A DNA stretch of 64,000 nt from Rhabdochlamydiaceae bacterium (GTDB taxonomy: Bacteria; Chlamydiota; Chlamydiia; Chlamydiales; Rhabdochlamydiaceae). How positions within the stretch are numbered: position 1 is the first letter of the stretch; each line of letters opens with the position of its first letter. The DNA lies in the NCBI GenBank assembly GCA_019745395.1, contig JAIETG010000006.1:62001-126000 (forward strand), given 5' to 3'. Positions 26,984 through 37,200 of this stretch are shown here, piece by piece. Below the pieces are notes generated by a model, which saw only the letters and a list, made by a program, of their open reading frames with translations, had not been told where the DNA came from and did no database searches. The translations under genes were made by a program, and so were the position numbers.

Positions 26984-27961
26984 TTACATCGATTGCCAAG
27001 TATGAAGAATGATTTCCTCTATAGAAGGGTATTTAGGCGCCCACCCCAGTTCTTTATGAGCTTTAGCGGGATTTGCAACATACACAGGGGCATCTCCTGC
27101 TCTCCGCTCTTTTTCTATGATAGGAATTTTTTTCCCGGTAATTTTCTCTATGGTAGAAAGAACTTCTTTTACACTAGAGCCGGTTCCATTTCCTAAATTA
27201 TAAGACTCGGATACTTCATCACGAAATAACTTTTCTAAAGCAGCAATGTGAGCAGAGGCTAAATCATCGATATGAATATAGTCTCGGATGGCGGTTTGAT
27301 CTGGAGTGTCATAATCGGTCCCAAAGAGAGAGAAGACTTCTCCAGGCGTTTGTAGGACGCGTAATGCTGTTGGTATTAAATTAGATTGAGAAGAATTGTA
27401 ATTTTTGTGTTTTCGTTTAGGATCTCCTCCAGCCACATTGAAGTACCTCAAGCAGCAATATTTCAGTCCATAAGCAGAATCCAAATCTTGGAGTATGCCC
27501 TCTACCATAGCTTTTGATTTTCCATAGGGGCTCAGAGGATTTGTGGGATGATTTTCGGCAATTTGATCAGTTTGAGGTGTTCCAAAAATAACGGCTGTAG
27601 AAGAAAAGACAAAAAACTGGATTTGATGCTTATGCATTGTAGTTAACAAATTAATCGTAGCAGATACATTGTTGGCATAGTATTTTAAGGGGTCTTTTAT
27701 AGACTCTCCTACGTTTAAAGATCCGGCAAAATGCATTATGCCCTTAATTGGATAATCTGTAAAAAGTTGATCTAACAGGGTGTTGTCTCGGAGATCTCCC
27801 TGTAGGAAGATCCCCTTTTTCACAGCTTCCCGACACCCTGTCTGTAAATTGTCTAAGACAATCGTATTGTAGCCCTTTTGATGGAGCTTTTCATTTACAT
27901 AAGAGCCAATGTAACCTGCTCCTCCCGTAACTAGGATGTACTTTGGTGAGCTGCTTTCCAT
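26984..27961 (-). CDS. galE: UDP-glucose 4-epimerase, cytosolic copy
   Basis: The second epimerase of the cluster, 325 residues and of normal length. The Rossmann motif GGAGYIG lies near 13-19; the catalytic Tyr146 and Lys150 are in SPYGKSK, preceded by FSSTAVIFG. It supplies UDP-galactose or UDP-N-acetylgalactosamine. It is similar throughout to the copy at 21574-22638 but lacks that copy's apolar N-terminal extension, which supports the extension being a real difference. The GT92-HAD gene follows 33 bases downstream on the same strand and is probably co-transcribed. Confidence 0.93.
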   Translation of the reverse strand: MESSSPKYILVTGGAGYIGSYVNEKLHQKGYNTIVLDNLQTGCREAVKKGIFLQGDLRDNTLLDQLFTDYPIKGIMHFAGSLNVGESIKDPLKYYANNVSATINLLTTMHKHQIQFFVFSSTAVIFGTPQTDQIAENHPTNPLSPYGKSKAMVEGILQDLDSAYGLKYCCLRYFNVAGGDPKRKHKNYNSSQSNLIPTALRVLQTPGEVFSLFGTDYDTPDQTAIRDYIHIDDLASAHIAALEKLFRDEVSESYNLGNGTGSSVKEVLSTIEKITGKKIPIIEKERRAGDAPVYVANPAKAHKELGWAPKYPSIEEIILHTWQSM

Positions 27962-28043
27962 ATAGTTTAAATAATCCTATTTGCCTATGAACCCAGTTGT
28001 GCTGGGAAATTTTTTTTTTGGCAATAGGATTTTATATCTGCCA

Positions 28044-31000
28044 TTACAATATGGGCTTGCGTATTTCCTGCTCTCTAAGCCCTAAGTTCCCATATCGGTG
28101 ATAGTCTCGGCTGATCGCTACTTCTTTAAGATAGTGAAGCAGTTCAAAGCGACCGCTGGCAAGTACAGCGTCTCTATTTAAAAAACATCCGGCTTGAGCA
28201 GCCGCTTTTCTTAAATCCATTTTAGGAGGAGACGCTAAACGAACTCTTTCAAAGCTTCCTTCTGAAACACGCTTTAAGAAATTGGAATAGGATTCTTTTG
28301 TGAAGTGAAATTTAGGAAGAAGATATTCCCATTCTTTCGTGATAGAGATAGGTGAAGCATCCTGAGAAAAGCTGATTTCTAATGAGATGTGGGTAATTAA
28401 AGCTGCCGCTAGAATTCGGAAAATATCAATGGCAGAATCTTCTTGTTGAATGCGTAAGACCATGCGTGTATGAGGAACATAGTACAAACCATTGTCTTGT
28501 CCTACGACTAGATCGGTAAGCCCTTCTGGCTTGTCGAAGTTGTAATGAACGAGAAATCGTTTTGCCCAGAAAGTGTAGTTAGAGACGCTACTGTACCAAA
28601 CACCCAGATCTTCCGCAGAAAAGAAGTTCTTTTCTAGTAAAGTTACTAAAGGATTAATCTCGTCAGAATGGGGAGTTAAGTTGTGAGGCAGTTCGATTTG
28701 TTTTGCGATCGCTAGGTGAGCTATATAGTTAGGTCCTCCGGCTTTGGATCCATAACCAAAACTACTAGCTTTGCATCCTCCAAAAGCCTGTCTTTTAACG
28801 ATCGCTCCCGTAATAGTACGATTGATGTACAGGTTTCCCGCTTCAATTTTTTTGATCCATTTTTTCTGCTCTCTTTCATCCAAAGAGCTAATGCCTGAAG
28901 TTAGTCCATAGCTTGATTGATTGGCTAACATGATCGCATGATCCAGGTTATTGGCTCTCATTAGGGATAATACGGGCCCAAAAAGCTCTGTTTTGTGCAT
29001 AAAGCTGCCTGGTTTGACTCCGAGTTTAATTCCTGGAGACCAGAGATTAGGATTGGAAAGATCTTGTTTTGGCTCTACAAGCCAGGATTCTCCATCTTCT
29101 AAGACCATAAGACCTCTTAAAAGAGCATCGTGAGGAGCCCGAATTAATGGAGTAACTTTAGATTTAAGATCCCATGGAGATCCTACGGAAAGGCTTTCCG
29201 TTGCATCTTTTAATTGTTCTAAAAAGTGAGGGTCATCATAGACTTCTGCTTCTAAAATACCCAAACTTGCAGCGCTGCATTTTTGTCCGGCATGACCAAA
29301 AGCGGAGTGTACGAGATCTTTAATAGCCAGGTCTCGGTCTGCCATTGCTGTGACGATCAGCGCGTTTTTTCCGCCGGTTTCAGCATGTAGATCTAAATCA
29401 GGTCTCATTTTCATAAAAAGGCGTGCTGTAGCAGTAGCTCCCGTTAAGATCACTGCATGGATACGAGGGTCTATAATGAGCTGACTTCCTACAGGATCAT
29501 CAACGCAGTTTATGAATTGAAGGACATTTTTAGGAATTCCCGCTTCCCAAAGAGCGTTGACCAGAATCCATCCACTTAATACAGCTTCAGGAGCTGGTTT
29601 AAAGAGGACGCAATTGCCTGCGGCTAGTGCAGAAAAGATACCTCCAGTGGGAATAGAGACTGGAAAATTCCAAGGAGGAGTAATTAATATAATCCCTTTA
29701 GGATCCCAGGAAAGTTCTTTGTGGGAGTGCATTTCAAGCATGCTGCGTAGGTAGTATTCAACAAAGTCGATTGCTTCTGAAACTTCAGGATCTCCTTCCA
29801 AGATAGTTTTGCCTCCATCGAGCATCATAACCCCGATGAGATCTTTTCTGTATTTACGAAGGTTTTGAGCTGTTTTTGCAAAAAGTTCAGCTTTTTCCTT
29901 TATTGAAATTTTTTGCCAAGAGTCTTGTGCTTTTTGAGCCGCTTCAATGGCCGCATTTATTTCTTCCCAATTAGCTTGTGTGTAAGTGTACAGCACGGAC
30001 TGAGGATTGGATGGGCTCCATCCTTTGCCTTCTGGGTCTTTATGAGATATTTCTTTGCCGTCAATAACGCAAGGAATTGAATCGATTTTTTTATGTTCCC
30101 ATTCTCTAGCCATTTCAACAGCCCATTTTCGGTTGATGGGCAGAGCGAAGTCTGTATCAGCTTCATTATCAAAAGGAGTATCGATAGAAAAAAGAGGAGC
30201 TGGGTCGAAACGGTTTTGAGTTCTTCTGGGTCCAGAGAAAGTTATATCCATTTCATAGCAAGATTTGGAAAATTTCAGAACTTGATCTTCCCATTCTGTA
30301 GAGCCAGGAGTGAGGCCAAAGGTATATCTTAAAAAGTTTTCGGGTCCTGTATTTTCATCCAAACGTCGGATCAGATAAGCGATAGCGCTTTGAAAGTCTT
30401 CTTTCACAGCAACAGGGCAGTAAAGTAAAATGTCTTTACTAAGAGTTTGGACAACACGTCGCATAGGATCTGCCATTCCCTCAAGCATTTCAAAAGAAAC
30501 GCAATGCTCCACTTCATTTTCAGCCCTAAGCAACATTGCATAGGCAATGTCAAAGAGGTTATGGCTTCCAATTCCTAAATGTACAGCTTTTGCGTGTTCT
30601 TTTTGACATCCATAAGTGACCATTCTTTTGTAATTAGCATCCACGTGACTTTTAAGTTTGTAAGGAGCTTGAGGCCAACCGCGAACGCTAGCTTCAAACT
30701 GTTCCATGGCTAAATTTGCGCCTTTGACGATTCTGATTTTAATGGGAGCTCCGCCCTTTTTCATGCGCTCTATAGACCATTCTGTTAATTCTTTTTGGAT
30801 AGGAAAGCAGTCTGGTAGATAAGCTTGGAGTACAATCCCAGCGGAAAATTGGATGAATTCTGGTTCGCTCAAGACTTTTTGAAACAGTTCTTTAGTCAGT
30901 TGAAGATCTCGGTATTCTTCCATATCCAAATTGACGAATTTTTGAACTTTGGATCCATCTTCTTTTTCAAAGGGATGTTTCATGGCCTCTCGATATAGGC

Positions 31001-31688
31001 GTCTTAAACGCTCCGCAAGATTTTCAATGCAATGTTCCCAGGCCAAGAGATGAATTTGACTAAAGATTGTAGATATTTTGATCGAGATATATTCTACGTC
31101 GGGCTTAGCTAAATCTTCGAGATACACTTGCAGTCTTCGTTGAGCTTCTTTTTCTCCTAAGATTGCTTCTCCCAAATGGTTTAAGTTAATACGTATGCCT
31201 TGTTTTCTGCGAAGTTTCATGTGTTTAGACAGAGATGAAGGCTCTCCAGGTAAAATCACAGAAGAAGTTTCTTTGCGTAACATGAAGGTGACTAAGGGGA
31301 TGAGGATGGGAGCTAAGAAAGGAGCTAAGATTCGAAAAGCTGATAATTGACATCTTTTCCAAAAATCGAGATATTTGGGAATGCCAAAAAGATGCAAGAG
31401 ATAAGAAAGCTGGTTTGCAATTCGTATCGGAGCGTTACTGCGGAAACACTGATCTGTCATACTGGTTGTAAAGGCTTTGCCTTTAGCATCGAACATCATA
31501 CGTGAGAGTTGTTTTTGTTTAACTTTCTCTGTGTGCGTTTGAGTACGATTGGACTCTTGTAGCATGAAGGACGCGAGCTCTATGGCCGCCCTTTCTCGAG
31601 CTTCCAAAGAAGAAGGAGTTCCTTTGGCCTGATTTAAGTTGTGAATTGCTTTTTGCATGTAGTTTGATAGAAAATGCTGGTTTGACAT
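28044..31688 (-). CDS. putA: Bifunctional proline dehydrogenase / delta-1-pyrroline-5-carboxylate dehydrogenase
   Basis: Oxidises proline to glutamate in two steps, passing electrons to FAD/quinone and then NAD. The 1214 residues show the proline dehydrogenase barrel in the first half (RIVKGANLAMEQFEASVRGW) and the aldehyde dehydrogenase domain in the second (PWNFPVSIPTGG; Cys804 in GHAGQKCSAAS; ETGGKNALIV). A C-terminal region of about 200 residues follows. An N-terminal ribbon-helix-helix DNA-binding domain, present in trifunctional PutA, is absent, so it should not regulate its own gene. Two short apolar stretches near residues 98-132 could help membrane contact. It lets the cell use host proline for energy. 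Confidence 0.95.
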   Translation of the reverse strand: MSNQHFLSNYMQKAIHNLNQAKGTPSSLEARERAAIELASFMLQESNRTQTHTEKVKQKQLSRMMFDAKGKAFTTSMTDQCFRSNAPIRIANQLSYLLHLFGIPKYLDFWKRCQLSAFRILAPFLAPILIPLVTFMLRKETSSVILPGEPSSLSKHMKLRRKQGIRINLNHLGEAILGEKEAQRRLQVYLEDLAKPDVEYISIKISTIFSQIHLLAWEHCIENLAERLRRLYREAMKHPFEKEDGSKVQKFVNLDMEEYRDLQLTKELFQKVLSEPEFIQFSAGIVLQAYLPDCFPIQKELTEWSIERMKKGGAPIKIRIVKGANLAMEQFEASVRGWPQAPYKLKSHVDANYKRMVTYGCQKEHAKAVHLGIGSHNLFDIAYAMLLRAENEVEHCVSFEMLEGMADPMRRVVQTLSKDILLYCPVAVKEDFQSAIAYLIRRLDENTGPENFLRYTFGLTPGSTEWEDQVLKFSKSCYEMDITFSGPRRTQNRFDPAPLFSIDTPFDNEADTDFALPINRKWAVEMAREWEHKKIDSIPCVIDGKEISHKDPEGKGWSPSNPQSVLYTYTQANWEEINAAIEAAQKAQDSWQKISIKEKAELFAKTAQNLRKYRKDLIGVMMLDGGKTILEGDPEVSEAIDFVEYYLRSMLEMHSHKELSWDPKGIILITPPWNFPVSIPTGGIFSALAAGNCVLFKPAPEAVLSGWILVNALWEAGIPKNVLQFINCVDDPVGSQLIIDPRIHAVILTGATATARLFMKMRPDLDLHAETGGKNALIVTAMADRDLAIKDLVHSAFGHAGQKCSAASLGILEAEVYDDPHFLEQLKDATESLSVGSPWDLKSKVTPLIRAPHDALLRGLMVLEDGESWLVEPKQDLSNPNLWSPGIKLGVKPGSFMHKTELFGPVLSLMRANNLDHAIMLANQSSYGLTSGISSLDEREQKKWIKKIEAGNLYINRTITGAIVKRQAFGGCKASSFGYGSKAGGPNYIAHLAIAKQIELPHNLTPHSDEINPLVTLLEKNFFSAEDLGVWYSSVSNYTFWAKRFLVHYNFDKPEGLTDLVVGQDNGLYYVPHTRMVLRIQQEDSAIDIFRILAAALITHISLEISFSQDASPISITKEWEYLLPKFHFTKESYSNFLKRVSEGSFERVRLASPPKMDLRKAAAQAGCFLNRDAVLASGRFELLHYLKEVAISRDYHRYGNLGLREQEIRKPIL

Positions 31689-31755
31689 ATTAACTCCTTC
31701 AATCGTATATACTATTATTTAATATCATATTAATTACTTTAATAAAAGGTTTGTT

Positions 31756-32985
31756 TTGAAATACATTTTATTCTTGTTGCTTTGTTTGGGGTCTTTTGTA
31801 GAAGGGGAATCCTCTGTCCGCTTGGGGGTCGATGTTTTTTTTTCCGATGGGGTGGCAAATAGTCTTAAAGGAAAAAATGTAGGGCTAATTACTAATCATA
31901 CCGGGGTCTCCAGTGACCTGGCTCTTACTTATGAGCTTTTTCTGCAAAATACAAATGGATTTCATGTTAAGGCGATCTTTTCTCCAGAACATGGCCTATT
32001 TGGGCAAGAGCAGGCAGATAAGAGCTGCACGGACCATACGCTTAAGCAGAAGGTGCCAGTTCTCAGTTTGTATGGAGCAACGCAAAGGCCTACAGATAAG
32101 ATGTTGCAAGACATAGATGTGCTCATCTATGACATACAAGACGTGGGCAGCCGTCCTTACACTTATGCTACAACTTTGTATTATGTGATGGAGGAAGCTG
32201 CTAAAAGAGGAATCGAAGTCATGGTATTAGATCGTCCAAATCCTCTGGGTGGAAAGATGATCGATGGGCCAATGCTAGAAGAAGGCGTTCGCTCTTTTGT
32301 AGGATATATTGATGTGCCTTATTGCCACGGGCTTACGATCGGTGAGTTAGCTCGATATTTTAATGGGGAATATAAGGTTCGATGTAATTTAAAAGTTATT
32401 CCTATGAAAGGCTGGAAAAGAGAAATGCTTTTTCAAGATACGGGACTTTCTTGGATTCCGACAAGTCCCCATATTCCTGAAGCAAATACCCCTCTTTTTT
32501 ATGCGACAACAGGGCTTATTGGGGAGCTGGGATTTCTCAGTATTGGTATTGGATCTACTCTTCCTTTTAAAATGGTGGGAGCTCCTTGGATTGATGCTCA
32601 AGCTCTGGCGGATCAATTGAATGCGCAAAAGTTTCCTGGAGCGCATTTTGTTCCATTTCATTTTAAGCCTCTTTATGGTCTTTACAAGGGCGAAGAATGC
32701 CAAGGTGTGTTGATTGTTGTGTTGGATCGATTTGTGTATATGCCTGTTAAAAGTCAGCATCTTATATTAGGCATGATAAAGACCATGTATCCAAAAATTG
32801 TCGAGAAAAGACTGGCCGCTCTGACTAAGTCCAAGAGGAAATTATTTTCCCATGCCGCTGGAGGAGATGAGATCTTATCAATTTTTTGTCAGGAAAAGTA
32901 TCCAGCTTGGAAGATGATTGAGCATCAAAGTGATAAAAGGCAGCTCTTCTCAGAAAAGCGTAAGAAATACCTGCTCTATAATTAG
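31756..32985 (+). CDS. Exported NamZ-like exo-beta-N-acetylmuramidase (DUF1343)
   Basis: A 409-residue protein with a signal peptide (ILFLLLCLGSFVEG) and the full DUF1343 pattern: GKNVGLITNHTGV, FSPEHGLFG, LIYDIQDVGSRPYTY, LDRPNPLGG and CHGLTIGELARYFN. The characterised member NamZ (GH171) removes terminal N-acetylmuramic acid from peptidoglycan fragments. The start is a TTG; there is no usable ATG before the signal peptide. In Chlamydiae, where peptidoglycan is scarce and made mainly at division, such an enzyme could recycle septal fragments. It is divergent from putA, with about 67 bases between. Confidence 0.85.
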   Translation: MKYILFLLLCLGSFVEGESSVRLGVDVFFSDGVANSLKGKNVGLITNHTGVSSDLALTYELFLQNTNGFHVKAIFSPEHGLFGQEQADKSCTDHTLKQKVPVLSLYGATQRPTDKMLQDIDVLIYDIQDVGSRPYTYATTLYYVMEEAAKRGIEVMVLDRPNPLGGKMIDGPMLEEGVRSFVGYIDVPYCHGLTIGELARYFNGEYKVRCNLKVIPMKGWKREMLFQDTGLSWIPTSPHIPEANTPLFYATTGLIGELGFLSIGIGSTLPFKMVGAPWIDAQALADQLNAQKFPGAHFVPFHFKPLYGLYKGEECQGVLIVVLDRFVYMPVKSQHLILGMIKTMYPKIVEKRLAALTKSKRKLFSHAAGGDEILSIFCQEKYPAWKMIEHQSDKRQLFSEKRKKYLLYN

Positions 32986-33161
32986 ATCATACGCAAAATA
33001 TTTTATTGCCTGTAAAGTTTGAAGTTTAATGTTGCTTGCGTTTGAGCGAGATCACGCCGCTTCGTCAGGTGACTCTTTGAAATTTTTTCTAATTTTATTT
33101 TTTTCTTTGCTCTCAAAAAGGCAGATTTTTTTAGAAAAGCGAAAAAATACTCGCTTTGCAA

Positions 33162-33188
33162 TTAGCACTCTTCTGTTTCTTTTGCTAA
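33162..33188 (+). promoter_or_regulatory. Partial CIRCE operator upstream of groES
   Basis: TTAGCACTC, nine bases, then TTTTGCTAA. The consensus CIRCE element is TTAGCACTC-N9-GAGTGCTAA. The left arm is perfect and the right arm keeps the last five bases (GCTAA) at the correct spacing. CIRCE binds the HrcA repressor and controls groE and dnaK operons in chlamydiae. Here it lies 16 bases upstream of the visible -35 box, farther upstream than usual. Confidence 0.65.
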
Positions 33189-33204
33189 AAACCGCCTCTT
33201 GTCA

Positions 33205-33234
33205 TTGACAAAAACATAGAGAAAGCCGTAAGAT
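33205..33234 (+). promoter_or_regulatory. Sigma-70 type promoter of groES-groEL
   Basis: A perfect -35 TTGACA (33205-33210) and TAAGAT (33229-33234, four of six matches to TATAAT) with an 18-base spacer, about 40 bases before the groES start. This is the clearest housekeeping-type promoter seen in the window. Confidence 0.65.
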
Positions 33235-33275
33235 CTAGCTTCTAACGTATCTGTAAGGAACAAGGAGAAAAGATC

Positions 33276-33572
33276 ATGTCAGAACAGGTTAAACCTTTAG
33301 GAAATCGCATTCTTGTTAAGCGTATGCAAGCGAAAACCTCGAAGGGAGGAATCCTTCTCCCCGACTCCGCTCAAGAAAAACCTAAGCAAGGGGAAGTTCT
33401 TGCAGTAGGACCAGGAAAACTCTCAGAAGAGGGCGATCTACAGAAAATGCATGTACAGGTTGGCGATCTAGTGCTTTTTTCTTCATATGCAGGAATGGAG
33501 GTAAAAACGGAAGGATCCGATGTAGAGTGTCTAATTCTTACTGAAGAAGATGTCCTCGGTATTCTTGTTTAA
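33276..33572 (+). CDS. groES: Co-chaperonin GroES
   Basis: The 98-residue lid subunit of the chaperonin. The family pattern is present: PLGNRILVKR at the start, a mobile loop with KGGILLPDSAQEKPKQGEV, VGPG, and VGDLVLFSSYAGMEV near the end. An AAGGAGAA ribosome binding site precedes the ATG. groEL follows after 36 bases, so the two form an operon, behind a CIRCE-like operator and a TTGACA promoter. Confidence 0.97.
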   Translation: MSEQVKPLGNRILVKRMQAKTSKGGILLPDSAQEKPKQGEVLAVGPGKLSEEGDLQKMHVQVGDLVLFSSYAGMEVKTEGSDVECLILTEEDVLGILV

Positions 33573-33602
33573 TCTCATTACAATCACAATTATTGGAGCT
33601 AA

Positions 33603-35291
<1,689 letters not shown>

Positions 35292-35316
35292 TATTAGATG
35301 TTCTATTTTGTTCGTA

Positions 35317-35349
35317 AAAGGCTCTACTGATTTGTAGGGCCTTTTTTTT
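35317..35349 (+). terminator. Rho-independent terminator of groES-groEL
   Basis: An 11-base stem (AAAGGCTCTAC with GTAGGGCCTTT, one T-G pair) and a 6-base loop, running into an uninterrupted T-tract, 26 bases after the groEL stop. Classic intrinsic terminator. Confidence 0.92.
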
Positions 35350-35367
35350 ATGTAAAGATGGTGATGT

Positions 35368-35877
35368 ATGTTTAAAAAAACTCTTGTTTTCCTGTGCGTG
35401 AGCTTGGCTATTTGGGCGTCGACTCCTGTAGTCTTAGAATATCCTGATGTACTTCATTATGCCCAGGAAAAGCTTCCTTGTGAAGGAACTTTACAGATGA
35501 CCCAAGATGGTTTTTTGTATGTAGAGGTTTCTAAGGATTATGTTTTTCAATTGATTCCTCTTTTACTTAAAGATAAAGAGGTTGTTTGTCCTCCGCCTTA
35601 TTTTGGCGAAGGAAAAGTAGGAGCGCATATCACGGTTGCAATGGGATCCGAAATTGGGAATCGAAAAGACCCTATCCCGTATCTTGGACAGAAAATTGCT
35701 TTCTCTATTCTTCGCCTAGAGAAGGTGGATTTGCAAGAAAGTGTATTGGAAGCGAAAACTGTGTATTTACTTAGTGTTGAATCTTCACAAATTGCGGAAA
35801 TTCGAAAAAAACTAGGTTTGTCTTCCAAGATTCGAGGACATGATTTTCACATTACGATTGCTGTGGATTGTCCTTAA
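35368..35877 (+). CDS. Exported 2H phosphoesterase-like protein
   Basis: A 169-residue protein with a signal peptide (KTLVFLCVSLAIWAS). Two H-x-T-x motifs, AHITVA (His87) and FHITIA (His161), sit on matching strands in the two lobes, as in the 2H phosphoesterase superfamily, which hydrolyses cyclic phosphates such as 2',3'-cyclic nucleotides. Both histidines and threonines are intact. An exported 2H enzyme is uncommon; the substrate could be a periplasmic or host nucleotide. It begins just after the groEL terminator and therefore has its own promoter, not identified. Confidence 0.65.
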   Translation: MFKKTLVFLCVSLAIWASTPVVLEYPDVLHYAQEKLPCEGTLQMTQDGFLYVEVSKDYVFQLIPLLLKDKEVVCPPPYFGEGKVGAHITVAMGSEIGNRKDPIPYLGQKIAFSILRLEKVDLQESVLEAKTVYLLSVESSQIAEIRKKLGLSSKIRGHDFHITIAVDCP

Positions 35878-35879
35878 AG

Positions 35880-36336
35880 CTGTGAAAGATTTTTAGGATC
35901 GTATTCCAATTGCTAGTAGTATTTTTTTTGTCGAATTCTTTGTCTAAAGACTTCATCCAATCACTTGTGTTTTCATGAGAAAGATCTAGAACTTTGAAAA
36001 TTTCTGGATGGGAATTTTCTGTAAAAAAGTGATATAGAGTTTTGTGTGATGAGTAACCGTGATATCTTTAAAAGAGGTCTGAAAGGACTAAGGAGATGAT
36101 CTCCTCAGCAGTTTTTAAGATAACTAAAGTTTTGGGAAGAGATTTTGTAAGGATTGCTAAAACTTGGGAAGTGTTTTTTTTGGGGCAAATCAAATGTTGC
36201 TGCATGCCAGAGTCGTTTTAACTTGTCGAAGTTTCAAAGACTTAATTGGTTTTTTTAGAGCACTCATTGGTGTAACATTTTCGTCTCCAACATTGACACC
36301 TCGAAGAAATGCTACATATTTTTGTGTTGATGTTTC
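35880..36336 (-). pseudogene. Broken DUF1697 family gene downstream of prmA
   Basis: The minus strand carries the recognisable parts of a DUF1697 protein in three frames. The first part (36336-36190) contains KYVAFLRGVNVGDENVTPM and ends at TGA. The second, in another frame, contains LPKTLVILKTAEEIISLV and ends at TAA (36068-36070). A third contains DITVTHHTKLYITFLQKIP; the C-terminal piece has KKNTTSNWNTILKIFHS. These match the family landmarks L-R-G-I-N-V-G-G-x-N, R-T-A-E-E-L, H-V-T-F-L and T-T-R-N-W-N-T-V. The first part begins directly after the prmA stop, where an AGGA site is followed by ACA in place of a start codon. Multiple frameshifts and stops make it non-functional. Confidence 0.8.
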
Positions 36337-37125
36337 CTATCTTTTGAGTAGGCACGCTATCCATTGATCTTGTTCGACAAGGGTCTCTAGTTTTAGTCCT
36401 TGCTTGTGAATCCAACGCAAATAGGTTTTTTGTTGCTGTTTTAAAATTCCTGAAGTGATCCAAAGTTTTGGTTTTTCAGATATAGAAGCTAATGCGAGTT
36501 TTTGCTCGGCAAAGGTCATATTAATGACGAGTAAGGTGGGGATTTGATTTGGTGTTTTAGGAAGAGACTGTGCAGTTATTATGGAATTTTCAAGATGGTT
36601 CAGTTTTGCGTTCTCTTTCGTGTGATCTAGCGCTTTAGGGTCTATGTCTAAAGCATAGACAAACGTCGCTTCCCACTGCAAAGCGGCAATCCCTAAGATC
36701 CCACTTCCGCAGCCGAGATCGATTACAGTCTGTCCTTTTGCGTGCGAGGCTAATAGTTGTAGGGATAGAAGAGTTGTTGGATGGGAAAGATCTCCGAACC
36801 CAGGGCCTGGGAGAAGAGTAATTTCTTTTTGTGAAGGGGAAAAATCGGATAAAGGAATTTTTGCTACGCCATCTTGAAAATAGGGGCTAAAGGAACTCCA
36901 TTCTTGATCCCAGTTTATTTCTGAGGTTTCAAGCTTCTGATACGATGCAATATGTTGGAATTGTCCAGGAAATAGGCTTTCTTCGGCTACGGCATAGATT
37001 TTACAATCTCCCGTCTGCAAATCCTCTTCAAAACTTGCATGCTGAAGAAGGCAGGAGGAGAGCTCTTGAAGGGCTGAAGATTCGGAGCTGCCCGGATGTA
37101 AGAAAAAAGTAAACCATTTATCCAT
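36337..37125 (-). CDS. prmA: Ribosomal protein L11 methyltransferase-like enzyme
   Basis: SAM-dependent methyltransferase that modifies L11 lysines in its family. The 262 residues have a short N-terminal ferredoxin-like region, the linker motif PGFGDLSHPTT (usual form: P-G-x-A-F-G-T-G-x-H-x-T-T) and the SAM-binding VIDLGCGSGILGIAAL, followed by the acidic ribose ligand in ALDID. The catalytic-region motif is INMTF instead of the usual A-N-I-L-A, so substrate or activity may have drifted. The gene is at the lower end of the family's size. A dead DUF1697 gene follows immediately. Confidence 0.8.
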   Translation of the reverse strand: MDKWFTFFLHPGSSESSALQELSSCLLQHASFEEDLQTGDCKIYAVAEESLFPGQFQHIASYQKLETSEINWDQEWSSFSPYFQDGVAKIPLSDFSPSQKEITLLPGPGFGDLSHPTTLLSLQLLASHAKGQTVIDLGCGSGILGIAALQWEATFVYALDIDPKALDHTKENAKLNHLENSIITAQSLPKTPNQIPTLLVINMTFAEQKLALASISEKPKLWITSGILKQQQKTYLRWIHKQGLKLETLVEQDQWIACLLKR

Positions 37126-37200
37126 AAGGGCGTTTAGTATAGCAGGCGCAAGTCATATCTTGTAATGGAAAAAATGACAGAAATATTTGTTTGACATTCA

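Noticed and set aside
27992-28019. CCCAG-TTGTG-CTGGG followed by a T-tract, like an intrinsic terminator on the plus strand
   Set aside because: No plus-strand gene precedes it; putA and galE both run on the minus strand, where the T-tract is on the wrong side. The 5-bp stem is short, so I do not list it as a feature.
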